This document shows, piece by piece, positions 1-11,822 of a stretch of 64,000 nt of DNA (position 1 is the first letter of the stretch; each line of letters begins with the position of its first letter). Under the pieces are notes generated by a model. The model did not search any database. It saw only the letters and a list, made by a program, of their open reading frames with translations, and was not told where the DNA came from. A program made the position numbers and the translations under genes. The stretch covers positions 42,005-106,004 of the forward strand of contig NZ_MDVC01000113.1 of NCBI RefSeq assembly GCF_002777425.1. Direction: 5' to 3'. This DNA is from Snodgrassella alvi. GTDB lineage: Bacteria; Pseudomonadota; Gammaproteobacteria; Burkholderiales; Neisseriaceae.

Positions 1-744
1 GCCATCATCAGGTGCTTTGGCATAATAATATTTTTTAGCTTCACCATCAGAAAGCAAAATGATATAAGATTTCTGACAGCGATATTGTAATTTATTCATT
101 ACTAAATTTCTGGCCAAAGTCGGAAATTGTCGTGTAGTTGGTGTAGTGCCATGAGTTGGCATATTTTCGATGAGATTAGTCAAAGTACGATATTCTGTAG
201 GATTCGAAGTATCATAAAAAGTATTATAACGTGGATCAACACCACCACTATGTAGTGGGTGGAAAGCAAAATACATATTATCATGGTAGTTTGCGACAAT
301 ATTCAGCAAAACATCTTTTACCCCATCAATTTTTCGGTATGGTCGGCAATAATAACGAATATCATTGGTATTAGCTGGTTTTCCTTCGTACCCATACTGA
401 TATTCACTCCATGGAGACCAAGCTACGGTTTTTCCCTTTGCATTTTTTCTTATTGATTTACGGTGTTTGCACTTGTATGTTATTTGTCCTGCTTTAATTT
501 TTTCCCTCATACTGGCTGAATCGTCGATGAAGAGGGTAACATTGGGTTTAACACTATAAGCTTTAGTAATTGTAGATGAGTTTTGCAAATGCAGAGGAAT
601 ATCGGCAAATATATTGGCTTGTGCCAATGCCGGCAAGGCTGGAGAAGTAGTCAGCGCAGCAATAACTGCGGAAAACAGTATTTTCTGTCTTTTGAAAAAT
701 TTGTCTTTTTTGTTATTTTTTGTAAATTTATATTTGCGGCGCAT
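1..744 (-). CDS. PilC/PilY1-like type IV pilus adhesin, N-terminal part (runs off window)
   Basis: An open frame of 248 codons starts at the ATG at 742-744 and leaves the left edge. The product is a close paralogue of the intact protein at 1357-4728: signal peptide (LALAQA-type end), the ANIFADIPLHLQNSS block, a metal-ion-dependent adhesion motif (DDSAS) at about residue 70, and the LVMNKLQYRCQKSY and LLSDGEA blocks of the von Willebrand A-like domain. In Neisseria such proteins sit at the pilus tip and control fibre assembly and adhesion. The visible part has no stop or frameshift, so this copy may be functional. The C-terminal beta-propeller lies outside the window. Family call is firm; the exact role is inferred. 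Confidence 0.85.
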   Translation of the reverse strand, partial: MRRKYKFTKNNKKDKFFKRQKILFSAVIAALTTSPALPALAQANIFADIPLHLQNSSTITKAYSVKPNVTLFIDDSASMREKIKAGQITYKCKHRKSIRKNAKGKTVAWSPWSEYQYGYEGKPANTNDIRYYCRPYRKIDGVKDVLLNIVANYHDNMYFAFHPLHSGGVDPRYNTFYDTSNPTEYRTLTNLIENMPTHGTTPTTRQFPTLARNLVMNKLQYRCQKSYIILLSDGEAKKYYYAKAPDDG

Positions 745-1299
745 GTTAGTTACTCTCCACTTGCATGTCAGTTACTCTTCACTTTAAGTGTAACAACAGT
801 ATTGGTTTATATAAAATGCATACAACCTTTAAATGTTCTTTTTTATTATTACTCCTAAATTTATATTTATTCAAATAAAAAATTAAGCTTTTATTGTAAA
901 ATTTAGTTTACCCGAATGAGTTATTATGTGCAATAAATTTATTTTGCATTTAATGGTTAAAACTATAAATTACTTATGTAATAAATTTAATTTAAGATTA
1001 ATCTGTTGTAAATAATCTGTTTGTTATAATATATCTTTTAAAATAATGAAATTATAAAGTATTTTTCAATAGCATATATATGACAATTGCTATTAAATAA
1101 ATAATTGTTTATTTATTAAATTATAATGTTTGATTGAAAAATTTTTAAAGATTTTAATTAACTTACCATAAAAATATTATCTAAATCAATTATTGTTTTA
1201 GTTATAGTGTTGCATATTTGTAAAAAATATTTCTTTTAAATTCATCATCTGAATTATCGCAAAATTAGTGATTTTCAGATAATTCTGGTTTTGCAGAAT
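745..1299. other. AT-rich spacer between two pilC-like genes
   Basis: About 550 bp of very AT-rich DNA lies upstream of the edge pilC-like gene and downstream of the intact one. I see no gene; it should contain the promoter of the edge copy, but no convincing -35/-10 pair could be picked out of the AT background. Confidence 0.6.
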
Positions 1300-1338
1300 A
1301 AAAAACCAAATATAAAACGGCTAGTATTAACTAGCCGT
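1300..1338 (-). terminator. Rho-independent terminator of the intact pilC-like gene
   Basis: Perfect 8-bp stem ACGGCTAG (1317-1324) / CTAGCCGT (1331-1338) with a 6-nt loop. Read on the minus strand it is followed by a T-rich tract and lies just past the stop codon at 1357. Confidence 0.8.
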
Positions 1339-1356
1339 TGAGTTCATGAATTAGAT

Positions 1357-4300
1357 TTAGCCAGTATAGCCTGTTTTAATTTCCCGCCATGATAAACGCT
1401 TGAATCTGATTGGACATTTAGGTACATTAACTGTAATCACATTACCCTCTGTATCAACACCTTCTACTGGTGCTCGAGTGCATTCTTCTGATGGGAGAGC
1501 GCGTCTTCCTAATGGAAGCTGTGTCCTACTTTCGCCCACATCGTTAGGATTGGCGCCCGGTACAGTGAAATTATATAGTCCTTTAATGGTTTTCACTGCA
1601 CCAATCGGAAGCTTTGAGTCCAACTTAAAATGCGGATCAGATTTTTTCAGTCTTGCGCCTGTTTTAATATTGTACTGTATTACACTACTGTAAACTTCGT
1701 TTTCCTCTTTGCGTTCAGTTTCCTGGCAAGGATCGGGCAATTTGTCATCTTTTAAGGTTTTATATTTTCGGGAAAAGACAACGCCGCCATAGGTAATCGT
1801 AACAGGTTTGGTTACCACACGTTCACCTGTACCGCTTTCCAGATTAAAATACCAGCCCCGGTTAACCTTGGGGTTAAACGGTTTTTCCGAAAGTTGCCGA
1901 TAGCCACCACTAGTAGTTAATTCCTGTTGCAGCAGAGTGCCCTTTGAAATCTCGGTTGGCTTTTTGATAGTCAGGTCGTCATAGATACCATATACGGTCT
2001 GTTGATCTTTATTTGATAAATCAGACTGATAAATATCACTACCGGTGCCAAAAGTAATAATGGCCGTCAGATTATTCTGACTATTATTATTGTTGTTTGA
2101 GTTATCATCTTTTGGATTATTAACCAGAATGACACCCGGTGCCGAAGTGATAGGTGCACCGGCAGAAAATATTTTGTGCACAGTCCATTGGGCAGGATCA
2201 GGCGATCTCAGGTCAAAACGGTATAGGTTACCACTATAATCTGCCGCATAAACTATATCTGCGATATCATCACCATCTATATCAATTACTGTCGGGCCGG
2301 AAAGGCCTCCAGTAGATTCATCAGAATCAGGATCCTGATTAGGATTCACCTCCGGTGCCAGCTTGGCAATCAGTTCACCTTTTTTGAAGCCAGTTTTTCT
2401 ATAGCCATCCGTACCGACATCCACGCCAAGAATATCGTAAATATAAAGTGCAGATTCTGAGGAGGGTAAACCCGCATTATTGCTTGCCAGCGTAGAAGAA
2501 TAATTATAGCCATTACTGATAAACGCAGCTTCACGGATGTGGTTCGCTACAGAAGTAGCAGATGCGTTGGGATCTTCGTTTACACGCAGCCTTGCTATGG
2601 CTGGTGCACCCACAGTAAATCCGAAGTAATTGTTTTGTCCAGTGGGTGTCTGGAATAGGGACACGTCATGATACCAGCCAGAGCTGCCCATATTATCTAC
2701 AGCAATTGTCCGGCGGGAAAGCAGATCATTGCCTCCGATATTAATTGCAAACGCACCACGTCCGGCCTGTCCCATTGTTGACACCATAAATGTTTGTTGA
2801 GGACGGGGAATGCCATTTTTATCGTTGCTCTGTTCAGTCTGCTGTACCACCATGCCCCCGTTCAGCAGGAAGCGATGCGGATGCCGGCTGTTTTTACCAT
2901 AATCTTTATTGGTAAGATCTTTATAATAATGGGCAACCAGATCAGAGCCATCGTTGCTTTGGCGTTCAATACCCATAGGCATGAAGTTAAATTTCAAATC
3001 GTAAGGATGCTGTGTGTTGTTAGTAGCACGGAAAACATACACCATACCATCATTGGCTGAGGTAACCATGTATTTTTGCAAGCCGCTACCCTCATCATGA
3101 TTACCTGCGGTGATGATTGGATTATCAATGATGTCGCCGATATTTCTTCTGGATTCATCAAATTTTCCTTCGGCTAAAATGGTACGATTACGGTAGTCGA
3201 GCACAAAGTTATCGGTTTTGATGGCATTGTCAGGTTTGGAGCGGCTAAACCAGGCCAATAAACCATTTACCCATTCCGACTGATTTTTACCATTATTGCC
3301 TATCTTAAATGTATCATTGTTCAAACCGGTCAGACTACCTGAGTACAAATAGGTATGGGTGCCATCGTTTAATAATAGCTGGCGGTTATTAAATGATGGC
3401 TGCGCGCTGCATGCGTTATTGGTTTTATCTTTTATTTCGCGAATACAGATTTTACTACTCCATGAGCCAGATTCAACCATGGCTGTAATTGATATCTTGC
3501 CCCGTTCGAATTGGGATATGGCCACAGTTGGTGCAGTCGCAGTAGTGGTGGTGGTGTTAGTTTCGGACTCGCCTTTAATTGATTTAAAGATTTCTTCAAA
3601 AGCACCCACAATTTCTTTTTGGGAATTGGCATTAAAGAAATTACCGGATGGCATGGCTCCGTTTTCCAGATATGGGATAGCAATCTGTCCTTTTGCATTG
3701 GTTTTCTGACCTAAACCCACGCCAATAGTAAACGTTTCAGCTGTTTGGGTGAAAGGCCGGTTGCCATTCAGGGGGTCAGGAGAATTCCACGCTTTACCCG
3801 CATTATCGGTAGTGCGTTTGTGAATATCGGTATGAATATTACTACCATCAGAGAAATAAAATTTATTGTCGTAAATATAAGGCCCGAAACTTTTTTCTTT
3901 TAATATTTTGGTGTAATGTTCCAGACGATGGGGCTTGTGTTCAGTCCGATAATTGCCGCCACGAGTAAAGAAGTCTTTTCTTTCCTGAGTTGTTTTCCAT
4001 TTTTGATCAAAATAGCCATCCATTATGGTATCTGATCTGGCAACGGTGTTATCAGCCTCACCGTCTGAAAGCAGAACAATATATGATTTCTGACAGCGAT
4101 ACTGTAATTTGTTCATCACCAGGTTTCTGGCTACAACTGCGATTTGTTCTGTAGTTGGTGTTCCGCCACCAGTTACAAGATCTTTGATGTGTGTAGTCAA
4201 TTCATCGTATTGTGCAGGATCTGAAGTATCATAAAAGGTATTATAGCGGTCATTGGTACCAAGTAGGGGACGGAAGGCAAAATACATATCATTACGGTAT

Positions 4301-4728
4301 TTGGCCAAAATATTCAGCAAAACATCTTTTACTCCATCGATTTTTTTGAATTGCCGACATCTATATTGAATATCATTGGTGTTGGCAGGTGTTTCCTGAA
4401 ATCCATACTGATATTCACTCCATGGAGACCATGCTGAGGTTGTTCCCTGCGCATTCTTTCTTATGGATGTACGGCTTCGACATTTAATTGAATCCCCCTG
4501 GAGTTTTTCATTCATACTGGCTGAGGAATCAATTAATAAGGTAATATTAGGTTTAATACTATAAGTAGTAGTAACCGTAGATGAGTTTTGCAAATGTAGT
4601 GGGATGTCGGCAAATATATTAGCTTCTGCCAGTGCCTGGGTACTTAATGCTCCTGCTACTGCAACAAATAGAAATTTTTTCCCTTTTCGAAATCTGCTTT
4701 TTTTATTGTTTATATTTAAAGTGCTCAT
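1357..4728 (-). CDS. PilC/PilY1-like type IV pilus tip adhesin, intact copy
   Basis: 1123-residue secreted protein. Residues 1-36 form a basic, then hydrophobic signal peptide ending in QALAEA. A von Willebrand A-like region follows, with a DSSAS metal-binding motif at about residues 67-71 and LLSDGEADNT near residue 225. The C-terminal half is the Neisseria PilC beta-propeller domain, containing an acidic calcium loop (DIDGDDIAD) near residue 820. In this family the propeller and its calcium loop modulate pilus extension and retraction and adhesion. A second copy lies downstream and a dead copy upstream, the arrangement known from pilC1/pilC2 in Neisseria. Start ATG at 4728 is followed directly by the signal sequence. 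No homopolymeric phase-variation tract like gonococcal poly-G is visible. No other pilus genes are in the window. Confidence 0.9.
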   Translation of the reverse strand: MSTLNINNKKSRFRKGKKFLFVAVAGALSTQALAEANIFADIPLHLQNSSTVTTTYSIKPNITLLIDSSASMNEKLQGDSIKCRSRTSIRKNAQGTTSAWSPWSEYQYGFQETPANTNDIQYRCRQFKKIDGVKDVLLNILAKYRNDMYFAFRPLLGTNDRYNTFYDTSDPAQYDELTTHIKDLVTGGGTPTTEQIAVVARNLVMNKLQYRCQKSYIVLLSDGEADNTVARSDTIMDGYFDQKWKTTQERKDFFTRGGNYRTEHKPHRLEHYTKILKEKSFGPYIYDNKFYFSDGSNIHTDIHKRTTDNAGKAWNSPDPLNGNRPFTQTAETFTIGVGLGQKTNAKGQIAIPYLENGAMPSGNFFNANSQKEIVGAFEEIFKSIKGESETNTTTTTATAPTVAISQFERGKISITAMVESGSWSSKICIREIKDKTNNACSAQPSFNNRQLLLNDGTHTYLYSGSLTGLNNDTFKIGNNGKNQSEWVNGLLAWFSRSKPDNAIKTDNFVLDYRNRTILAEGKFDESRRNIGDIIDNPIITAGNHDEGSGLQKYMVTSANDGMVYVFRATNNTQHPYDLKFNFMPMGIERQSNDGSDLVAHYYKDLTNKDYGKNSRHPHRFLLNGGMVVQQTEQSNDKNGIPRPQQTFMVSTMGQAGRGAFAINIGGNDLLSRRTIAVDNMGSSGWYHDVSLFQTPTGQNNYFGFTVGAPAIARLRVNEDPNASATSVANHIREAAFISNGYNYSSTLASNNAGLPSSESALYIYDILGVDVGTDGYRKTGFKKGELIAKLAPEVNPNQDPDSDESTGGLSGPTVIDIDGDDIADIVYAADYSGNLYRFDLRSPDPAQWTVHKIFSAGAPITSAPGVILVNNPKDDNSNNNNNSQNNLTAIITFGTGSDIYQSDLSNKDQQTVYGIYDDLTIKKPTEISKGTLLQQELTTSGGYRQLSEKPFNPKVNRGWYFNLESGTGERVVTKPVTITYGGVVFSRKYKTLKDDKLPDPCQETERKEENEVYSSVIQYNIKTGARLKKSDPHFKLDSKLPIGAVKTIKGLYNFTVPGANPNDVGESRTQLPLGRRALPSEECTRAPVEGVDTEGNVITVNVPKCPIRFKRLSWREIKTGYTG

Positions 4729-5238
4729 AGTTAATTACTTTCCAGCATAGGTAAATATGGCAAATTGATTAAAATAATATGCTATTAATGTGTTATACAT
4801 AAATTATCATGATTATATACTATTTTATATATGTTAAATAAGATGTTATCTTGTTTTGAATAATGATAATTTAAAATTATGTAATGGTAATTTATGTTTT
4901 ATTTATATTTCTCTTTAAATGAACAATAGCTTCAATCTAGAATTAAATACATGTATTTATTATTAATTATAGCCAAAATGGAAGAAGTTTAATGTATTTA
5001 AAATACAAAATTGTATTTATAAAAAACCATACATTTATAAATTTATGTAATATATGAAAATAATTTATTTAACATAATGATTTTTCGATTAAATTATTCT
5101 TTTGTTCTTTTTAATATATTGTTTTTTTATAAAATTATAATTATTGAGATAAAGGCGGGTAGATTAATTTTTGGTTATATGTAAATTAATGAAAACGAAT
5201 GGCTGGTTAGTCTCAGCCAATTTGTTTATTAGTTAATT
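4729..5238. other. AT-rich spacer upstream of the intact pilC-like gene
   Basis: About 510 bp with no recognisable gene. It separates the decayed pilC-like copy from the intact one and presumably carries the latter's promoter; no single promoter stands out. Confidence 0.55.
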
Positions 5239-7515
5239 TTAATAATCTGTTTTAATTTTTCATGAGGAGCGAGCGTTAAATCTGATGGGGCAGTGTGACA
5301 CACGAACGGTTGTTTTTTCTTTATCAGTAGCAGTAATAACAAATATGATGAAGATGTACTCTCCAGAATTGTTTGTAATTTGAAGAACTAGCCTCGATGC
5401 TTAAAGGAATTAAACGGTTTATTGTTTAGCTGGCGGTAGTGGCTGTTTTAGGTAACAACTTTTGTAAAAGGCTTCCTTTGCTAATTTAAATCATTATCGA
5501 TTGCGCATACGGTTTGCCGTCTTTATTTTCAGATCAGTCTGATAGATAGCGCTGCTAATAGCAAAAGTGACTATTGCAGTTGGGTATAAGCTTTAGTTAT
5601 GAAGAACGCTGCTAATATTAGAACTTGCTATGCCTTTTGTCAGAAGTGCATCTGGCACTGCTGTAGTTGATGCATCAAGGATAAAAATTTTATGCACTTT
5701 CCAATTCTCAGAATTTGATACATGCAAACCAAAGTAGTACAGATTAATCATGTAATTGCTGGCATATACGATATTGGTTATGCCATTACTATTTATCGCA
5801 ATCACTATAGGGTTAAAGGTTGGCAGTGCTATTTGGTGCAATCAGTTTGGTAATCGGTTCATCTTTTTGCGTTTTGCTACGGATATAGATTGTGGTGCCT
5901 ACGTCTATGCCGGGAATATCATAAAAATACAATGCAGATTCTGGCGATGGTCTGGTGGTAATATGCTGTGCCAGTGAAAGGAAACAGTAATAGCCAATAC
6001 TGATAAATGCAGTCTGACGAATATAATCAGTTATTGATGTATCTGAGACGCCGGCATTGAAGTTAACTTGTACACGGGCAATGGCAGGAATGCCGATGGT
6101 GTTGCCAAGCTGATTATTTTTACTGCTAAGTGTCTAAAATAAGAAGACATTCTCATACTAACTCTACAACTGCATTGTTTTCAGCCGCTACGGTTCTGTC
6201 AGTAATGACATTATATCCACTGGTATTCCTGGCAAATGCACCATCTCTGGCCTGTACGAGTGTGGGAAGCATAAATATCTGTTGCGGAAAGTTATTGCTG
6301 TCTTCAGTTTGCTATATGTTTATGCTGCTATGTAGCAGGAGGAGGTGAGGGTAGAGTTATTGGTGCCATAATTTTTACAGGTTAAAGTTCTATGGTAGTG
6401 AAGGCGACCAAATTGGAACCATCATTACTTTGTCTTGCGATGGCTATGGGTATGTAATTAAATTTAAAATCATAGAGATAATTGGTATTGTTGCTGGAGC
6501 GGAAAACGAAAACCATGTCAGCATTGGCTGATGCAATCAGGTATTGCTGGCGATAGTTTTCGATATTGCCGGCAGTGAGAATGGTATTGTTGATAATGTC
6601 TTCCTGATTGTGGATATTGCCAAAATCTTTCAGCAGATTCGAGGATAAGAGTATTTTTCAGGACTGTGCCATCGATATGTAAACGGTTTAGCCAGACAAG
6701 CAATTGTTGTTTCTGATTTTGAACGTGTCGCTATTAAAGCTGCGGAGGTTCTCATTGTACAGGCAGGCATTTTTACTTTCATTGAGTAACAGTAGTCGGT
6801 TATTGTGGGAAGGCAGCATCTGGTAAGAGTAATTGCTATTAATTTTATCTATAGTAAATGCAAATCTGGCTACTTCCATAAACCGGTTTCTATTTGGCGA
6901 TAATTGACAAATTACCTATGCTGGTATTGGAAATGGCTATGGCTGTAGTTTGAATGGCTGTTATGGTTATTTTACCTTTGATGGTTTTAAATATTTTGCC
7001 AAAGGTACGGATGATTTCATTGCGGGGATTGGCATTGACAAACAATCTTTGGAGTCGTTTTTTTCATTGTATGCACTGTTTGATATTGCTCCAATTTGCA
7101 GATGGGGGATAGCTATGTTTGTTTTATCGGTATTGCGCTGGCCTAAGTTCAAGCCAATAATGAATGTTTGCGCAGTTTGGCTAAAGCGTTTACCGGTTAG
7201 CGGATAAATTGCATTCCATGGCTGGCCTGAATTATCAGTATTTGTTCTGTCTGCTGAGGCATTAATAGATTTGCCGGTTGAGTTGTAAGAATCTTTGATA
7301 GATGTAGTCACCAAGGTTGAAGTGGTTAAGGCTGTCTGTGTAGTATTTCAGACGCAATGGTTGTTAGCATTGTGATTATGCGCAATGAAGTTCAGTTGAA
7401 ATTTGTTACTCAGGGAGTCGCAATCACAATAGACATCATGGCGTGAATCTTTGCTATTAGTGTAGCTTTGTTGAATATGGAAATAGGTGTTATCAGTTTC
7501 ACTATCATCTTGTAA
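5239..7515 (-). pseudogene. Decayed third pilC-like gene, 5'-truncated
   Basis: Broken minus-strand frames at 5593-5841, 6518-6703, 6688-6879 and 6967-7314 align in order with the intact neighbour. The extreme C-terminal DNA (5239-5290) also matches the end of the intact gene. The most upstream match is a LQDDSETDNT segment near 7510, equivalent to LLSDGEADNT of the intact protein at about residue 225. The signal peptide and the first metal-binding motif are therefore gone. The calcium loop has lost most acidic residues (AINSNGITN instead of DIDGDDIAD). Several frameshifts and stops separate the pieces. It cannot make a working adhesin but could donate sequence to the two other copies by recombination. 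Confidence 0.85.
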
Positions 7516-7782
7516 TTTTGATTTCTATTTTAAGATATTAATTGTGATGTAAGTTAATTGTATTGTTAATGTTGATGTGCTTGTGAATTTCAGGTGAAAG
7601 GTGTGTATCTGCTGGTAAAGTGTATCTGATCATATGGTTTGCCTATAGTCTATAAAAATTGATTACTGGTTATGGTGAAATTTATTTTTAAAAACAGTAA
7701 ATTGTAAAATAAGTGCGCTCTGTTGAAAAAAAGGCTTGCTGTGTTGCTTACTCTATGATTAAATACGCGCCTCAACAGCACA

Positions 7783-7858
7783 GGGTGATTAGCTCAGTTG
7801 GTAGAGCGTCTGCCTTACAAGCAGAATGTCGGCGGTTCGACTCCGTCATCACCCACCA
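7783..7858 (+). tRNA. tRNA-Val (TAC)
   Basis: 76-nt cloverleaf with CCA encoded. Acceptor stem GGGTGAT pairs with ATCACCC; the anticodon loop CTTACAA gives anticodon TAC. First of three near-identical valine tRNAs. Confidence 0.95.
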
Positions 7859-7890
7859 GTTTACTGTTTTATGCATCGCATAAAATATGC

Positions 7891-7967
7891 GCGGTGGTAG
7901 CTCAGCTGGTTAGAGTACCGGCCTGTCACGCCGGGGGTCGCGGGTTCGAGCCCCGTCCGCCGCGCCA
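7891..7967 (+). tRNA. tRNA-Asp (GTC)
   Basis: 77-nt cloverleaf including CCA. Acceptor GCGGTGG pairs with CCGCCGC, with one G-T wobble; the anticodon loop CTGTCAC gives GTC. The D-loop reads AGCTGG, against AGTTGG in the second copy. Confidence 0.95.
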
Positions 7968-7996
7968 ATTTACTTTTTTGCTGTTTTCTTTTTTAT

Positions 7997-8072
7997 GGGT
8001 GATTAGCTCAGTTGGTAGAGCGTCTGCCTTACAAGCAGAATGTCGGCGGTTCGACTCCGTCATCACCCACCA
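7997..8072 (+). tRNA. tRNA-Val (TAC), second copy
   Basis: Identical to the valine tRNA at 7783, beginning 214 bp after it, with CCA encoded. Confidence 0.95.
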
Positions 8073-8104
8073 GTTTTTTATTTTATGCACAGCATAAAAT
8101 ATGC

Positions 8105-8181
8105 GCGGTGGTAGCTCAGTTGGTTAGAGTACCGGCCTGTCACGCCGGGGGTCGCGGGTTCGAGCCCCGTCCGCCGCGCCA
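8105..8181 (+). tRNA. tRNA-Asp (GTC), second copy
   Basis: Same 77-nt structure as the copy at 7891, differing by one base in the D-loop (AGTTGG). CCA is encoded. Confidence 0.95.
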
Positions 8182-8209
8182 ATCAGCATTTTTGCTGTTT
8201 TCTCTTTAT

Positions 8210-8285
8210 GGGTGATTAGCTCAGTTGGTAGAGCGTCTGCCTTACAAGCAGAATGTCGGCGGTTCGACTCCGTCATCACCCACCA
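8210..8285 (+). tRNA. tRNA-Val (TAC), third copy
   Basis: Identical to the other two valine tRNAs and closes the tandem array. CCA is encoded. Confidence 0.95.
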
Positions 8286-8511
8286 TAAATTTCTCTCTTT
8301 TTTATCCTGCCTGATTAATTTTCTATTTGGTTAACTCAACTATTAGTATTTAAATGTGATATTTTTGCTGATAGTGCGATTAATGTATAATGATATTTGC
8401 AATAATAAATTTGTTGTAATTACAGCATTTACGGTAACAGGTTCTCACACATATTTATGCGTTACTGAATAAACGATATGTATCTACTTGTATATCCATG
8501 AGATATTTTAC

Positions 8512-8540
8512 TTGGCAGAGGTTGCAAACTATCTTATAAT
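8512..8540 (+). promoter_or_regulatory. Sigma-70 promoter of the tRNA-Leu gene
   Basis: TTGGCA at 8512-8517 and a consensus TATAAT at 8535-8540 are separated by 17 bp. The start of transcription would fall about 25 bp before the tRNA. Confidence 0.75.
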
Positions 8541-8570
8541 TTAATGCTCAATCAGCTTTTGATTGTTTGT

Positions 8571-8655
8571 GCGGATATGGCGAAATTGGTAGACGCACCA
8601 GATTTAGGTTCTGGCGCCGAAAGGTGTAAGAGTTCGAGTCTCTTTATCCGCACCA
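8571..8655 (+). tRNA. tRNA-Leu (TAG)
   Basis: 85-nt class II tRNA with an extended variable arm and encoded CCA. Acceptor GCGGATA pairs with TATCCGC; the anticodon stem is CCAGA/TCTGG with loop TTTAGGT, giving anticodon TAG. Confidence 0.95.
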
Positions 8656-8664
8656 TTGATCTTA

Positions 8665-8700
8665 AAAGATATCTCAGAAATGAAGATATCTTTTTTATTT
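8665..8700 (+). terminator. Terminator of tRNA-Leu
   Basis: Perfect 10-bp stem AAAGATATCT/AGATATCTTT with a 9-nt loop, followed by TTT and more T-rich sequence. Confidence 0.75.
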
Positions 8701-9154
8701 TGTTTATGCTGTTCAGTTTGATTTACTAGTCTACATTTGATTCAAGTTTGTAGTTTTCTACTGTTCTTAAAATCATTTATTTGCTTATCCATTTGTTTTA
8801 TCAGTTGGAATAAGCTTAATCCAAATTGTAACCAGTTTACTCAATATTATTAGCAGGATAAATCTCAGGTTTATGTTAGCTTTTATTTGGTGAAAGCAGC
8901 TAAATATCTGTTTGAGTTAAGTCTGAGTACTCAAATATTTATTCAGAGTATAGACACGCGCTATTGTATTGGAATTGATTATAAGACGGAGCCATATATT
9001 GGCATTTAAATGAACTCATTCGATTTAATTAACTATGCCGGATTGATTTGTGTTAGTTAATATGCTGATTTTTAAAATATATCTATTCTATGGCGTCAAT
9101 CTGAACTGAATTAAAATATAAATTGCTTGGTTTCAGTTTACTGATTTATATTTA
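8701..9154. other. Gene-poor stretch between tRNA-Leu and argS
   Basis: AT-rich DNA. The only frame of note is about 40 codons on the plus strand (8890-9009, GTG start). I do not recognise its product, and it has no ribosome-binding site. Probably non-coding or a relic. Confidence 0.5.
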
Positions 9155-9200
9155 TAAAAAAATGCACTGTCTGGAATAAAGCTGATTCAAACAGTGCAGT
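9155..9200 (-). terminator. Terminator of argS
   Basis: Stem TGCACTGT (9163-9170) / ACAGTGCA (9191-9198). On the minus strand it is followed by a run of Ts (9157-9162 are A on the plus strand). Confidence 0.8.
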
Positions 9201-9228
9201 TTATGATTCAGATAAGTGATTGCTTGAA

Positions 9229-10956
<1,728 letters not shown>

Positions 10957-11225
10957 TTAACTATTAGGAGAATGACTAATTTTCGCACAAATACGCGTAA
11001 ATCGCATTAACAGAATATAGCAATGAGTAGGTATAGTCAGATTCGTTTTGTTACTGGGTAGGAAAATTTATTCTATAACGGGATAGAAATGTTGTTGTAT
11101 GAGTAGATAAATAACTCTCCATTGGTTGGCTGAATTTTTATATTATTTGTTGTGGAGGCAGGCAAGGCATTGCTGCTATCAATCTGGATTGCAGATAGAT
11201 ATTTAGTTTATGCAGCTTTGCAAAA

Positions 11226-11822
11226 TTAGCCGACGCGATAAAAAGCCAGGCTACCTAGCAGGTTTGGCCACAGGGAGATACGTTTATTGCCACTCATAAC
11301 GGCGCGTTGCAGCACTTTTAAATGGTTTTTGGTACATAATCTGTCGAAATCCTGAAGTGTACACCAGTGTATATTGGGGGTATTGTACCATTGATAAGGC
11401 ATGCGTTCTGATACGGGCATATGCCCACCAAGGGCGATTTGCAGGCGATTGCGCCAATAGCCGAAGTTGGGAAAGGTCACAATGGCTTCTCTGGCTACGC
11501 GTTTCATTTCCTGCAGGATGTTTTCGGTGTTTTTCATCGCTTGGATAGTCTGGCTTAAAACAATGATATCAAAGCTGTTATCGTTAAAGTGTTGCAAACC
11601 GGCTTCCAGATCAGCCTGTATGACATTAACGCCACGCTGCATGGCGGCTAAAACGCTGCTGGTGGCAATTTCTAGTCCGTAACCCTGACAGTTTTTGTGT
11701 TTGATCAGGGCAGCCAGTAGTTCACCATCACCACAGCCTAAGTCGAGCACACGACTATTGGGGGCGATCCAGTCGAAAATCATTTGTAAGTCACCACGTA
11801 GTGGTGTTGACAAAGTATTCAT
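11226..11822 (-). CDS. metW: MetW, methyltransferase-like partner of MetX
   Basis: 198 residues with an SAM-binding fold: motif I is [12 protein letters not shown] near residues 24-35, and later motifs read [13 protein letters not shown]. In proteobacteria metW almost always follows metX and is needed for full homoserine O-acyltransferase activity. Here metX ends and metW begins in a 4-bp ATGA overlap, implying translational coupling. Its own catalytic activity is not established. Confidence 0.93.
   Translation of the reverse strand: MNTLSTPLRGDLQMIFDWIAPNSRVLDLGCGDGELLAALIKHKNCQGYGLEIATSSVLAAMQRGVNVIQADLEAGLQHFNDNSFDIIVLSQTIQAMKNTENILQEMKRVAREAIVTFPNFGYWRNRLQIALGGHMPVSERMPYQWYNTPNIHWCTLQDFDRLCTKNHLKVLQRAVMSGNKRISLWPNLLGSLAFYRVG

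Larger units (their letters stand above)
7783..8285 (+). repeat. Tandem tRNA repeat Val-Asp-Val-Asp-Val
   Basis: The valine tRNAs begin at 7783, 7997 and 8210, so the unit is 213-214 bp. The spacers between tRNAs are also alike (short TTT/ATG/TGCTG tracts and the ATAAAATATGC run before each Asp tRNA). This indicates duplication of a whole Val-Asp unit rather than independent gains. Confidence 0.85.

Noticed and set aside
7798..8215. Open frames of 67-99 codons running through the tRNA cluster
   Set aside because: They are translations of tRNA-Val and tRNA-Asp genes in one frame; the cloverleaves explain the DNA.
8890..9009. 40-codon plus-strand frame between tRNA-Leu and argS as a gene
   Set aside because: GTG start without ribosome-binding site and no recognisable family; could be a relic but cannot be supported.
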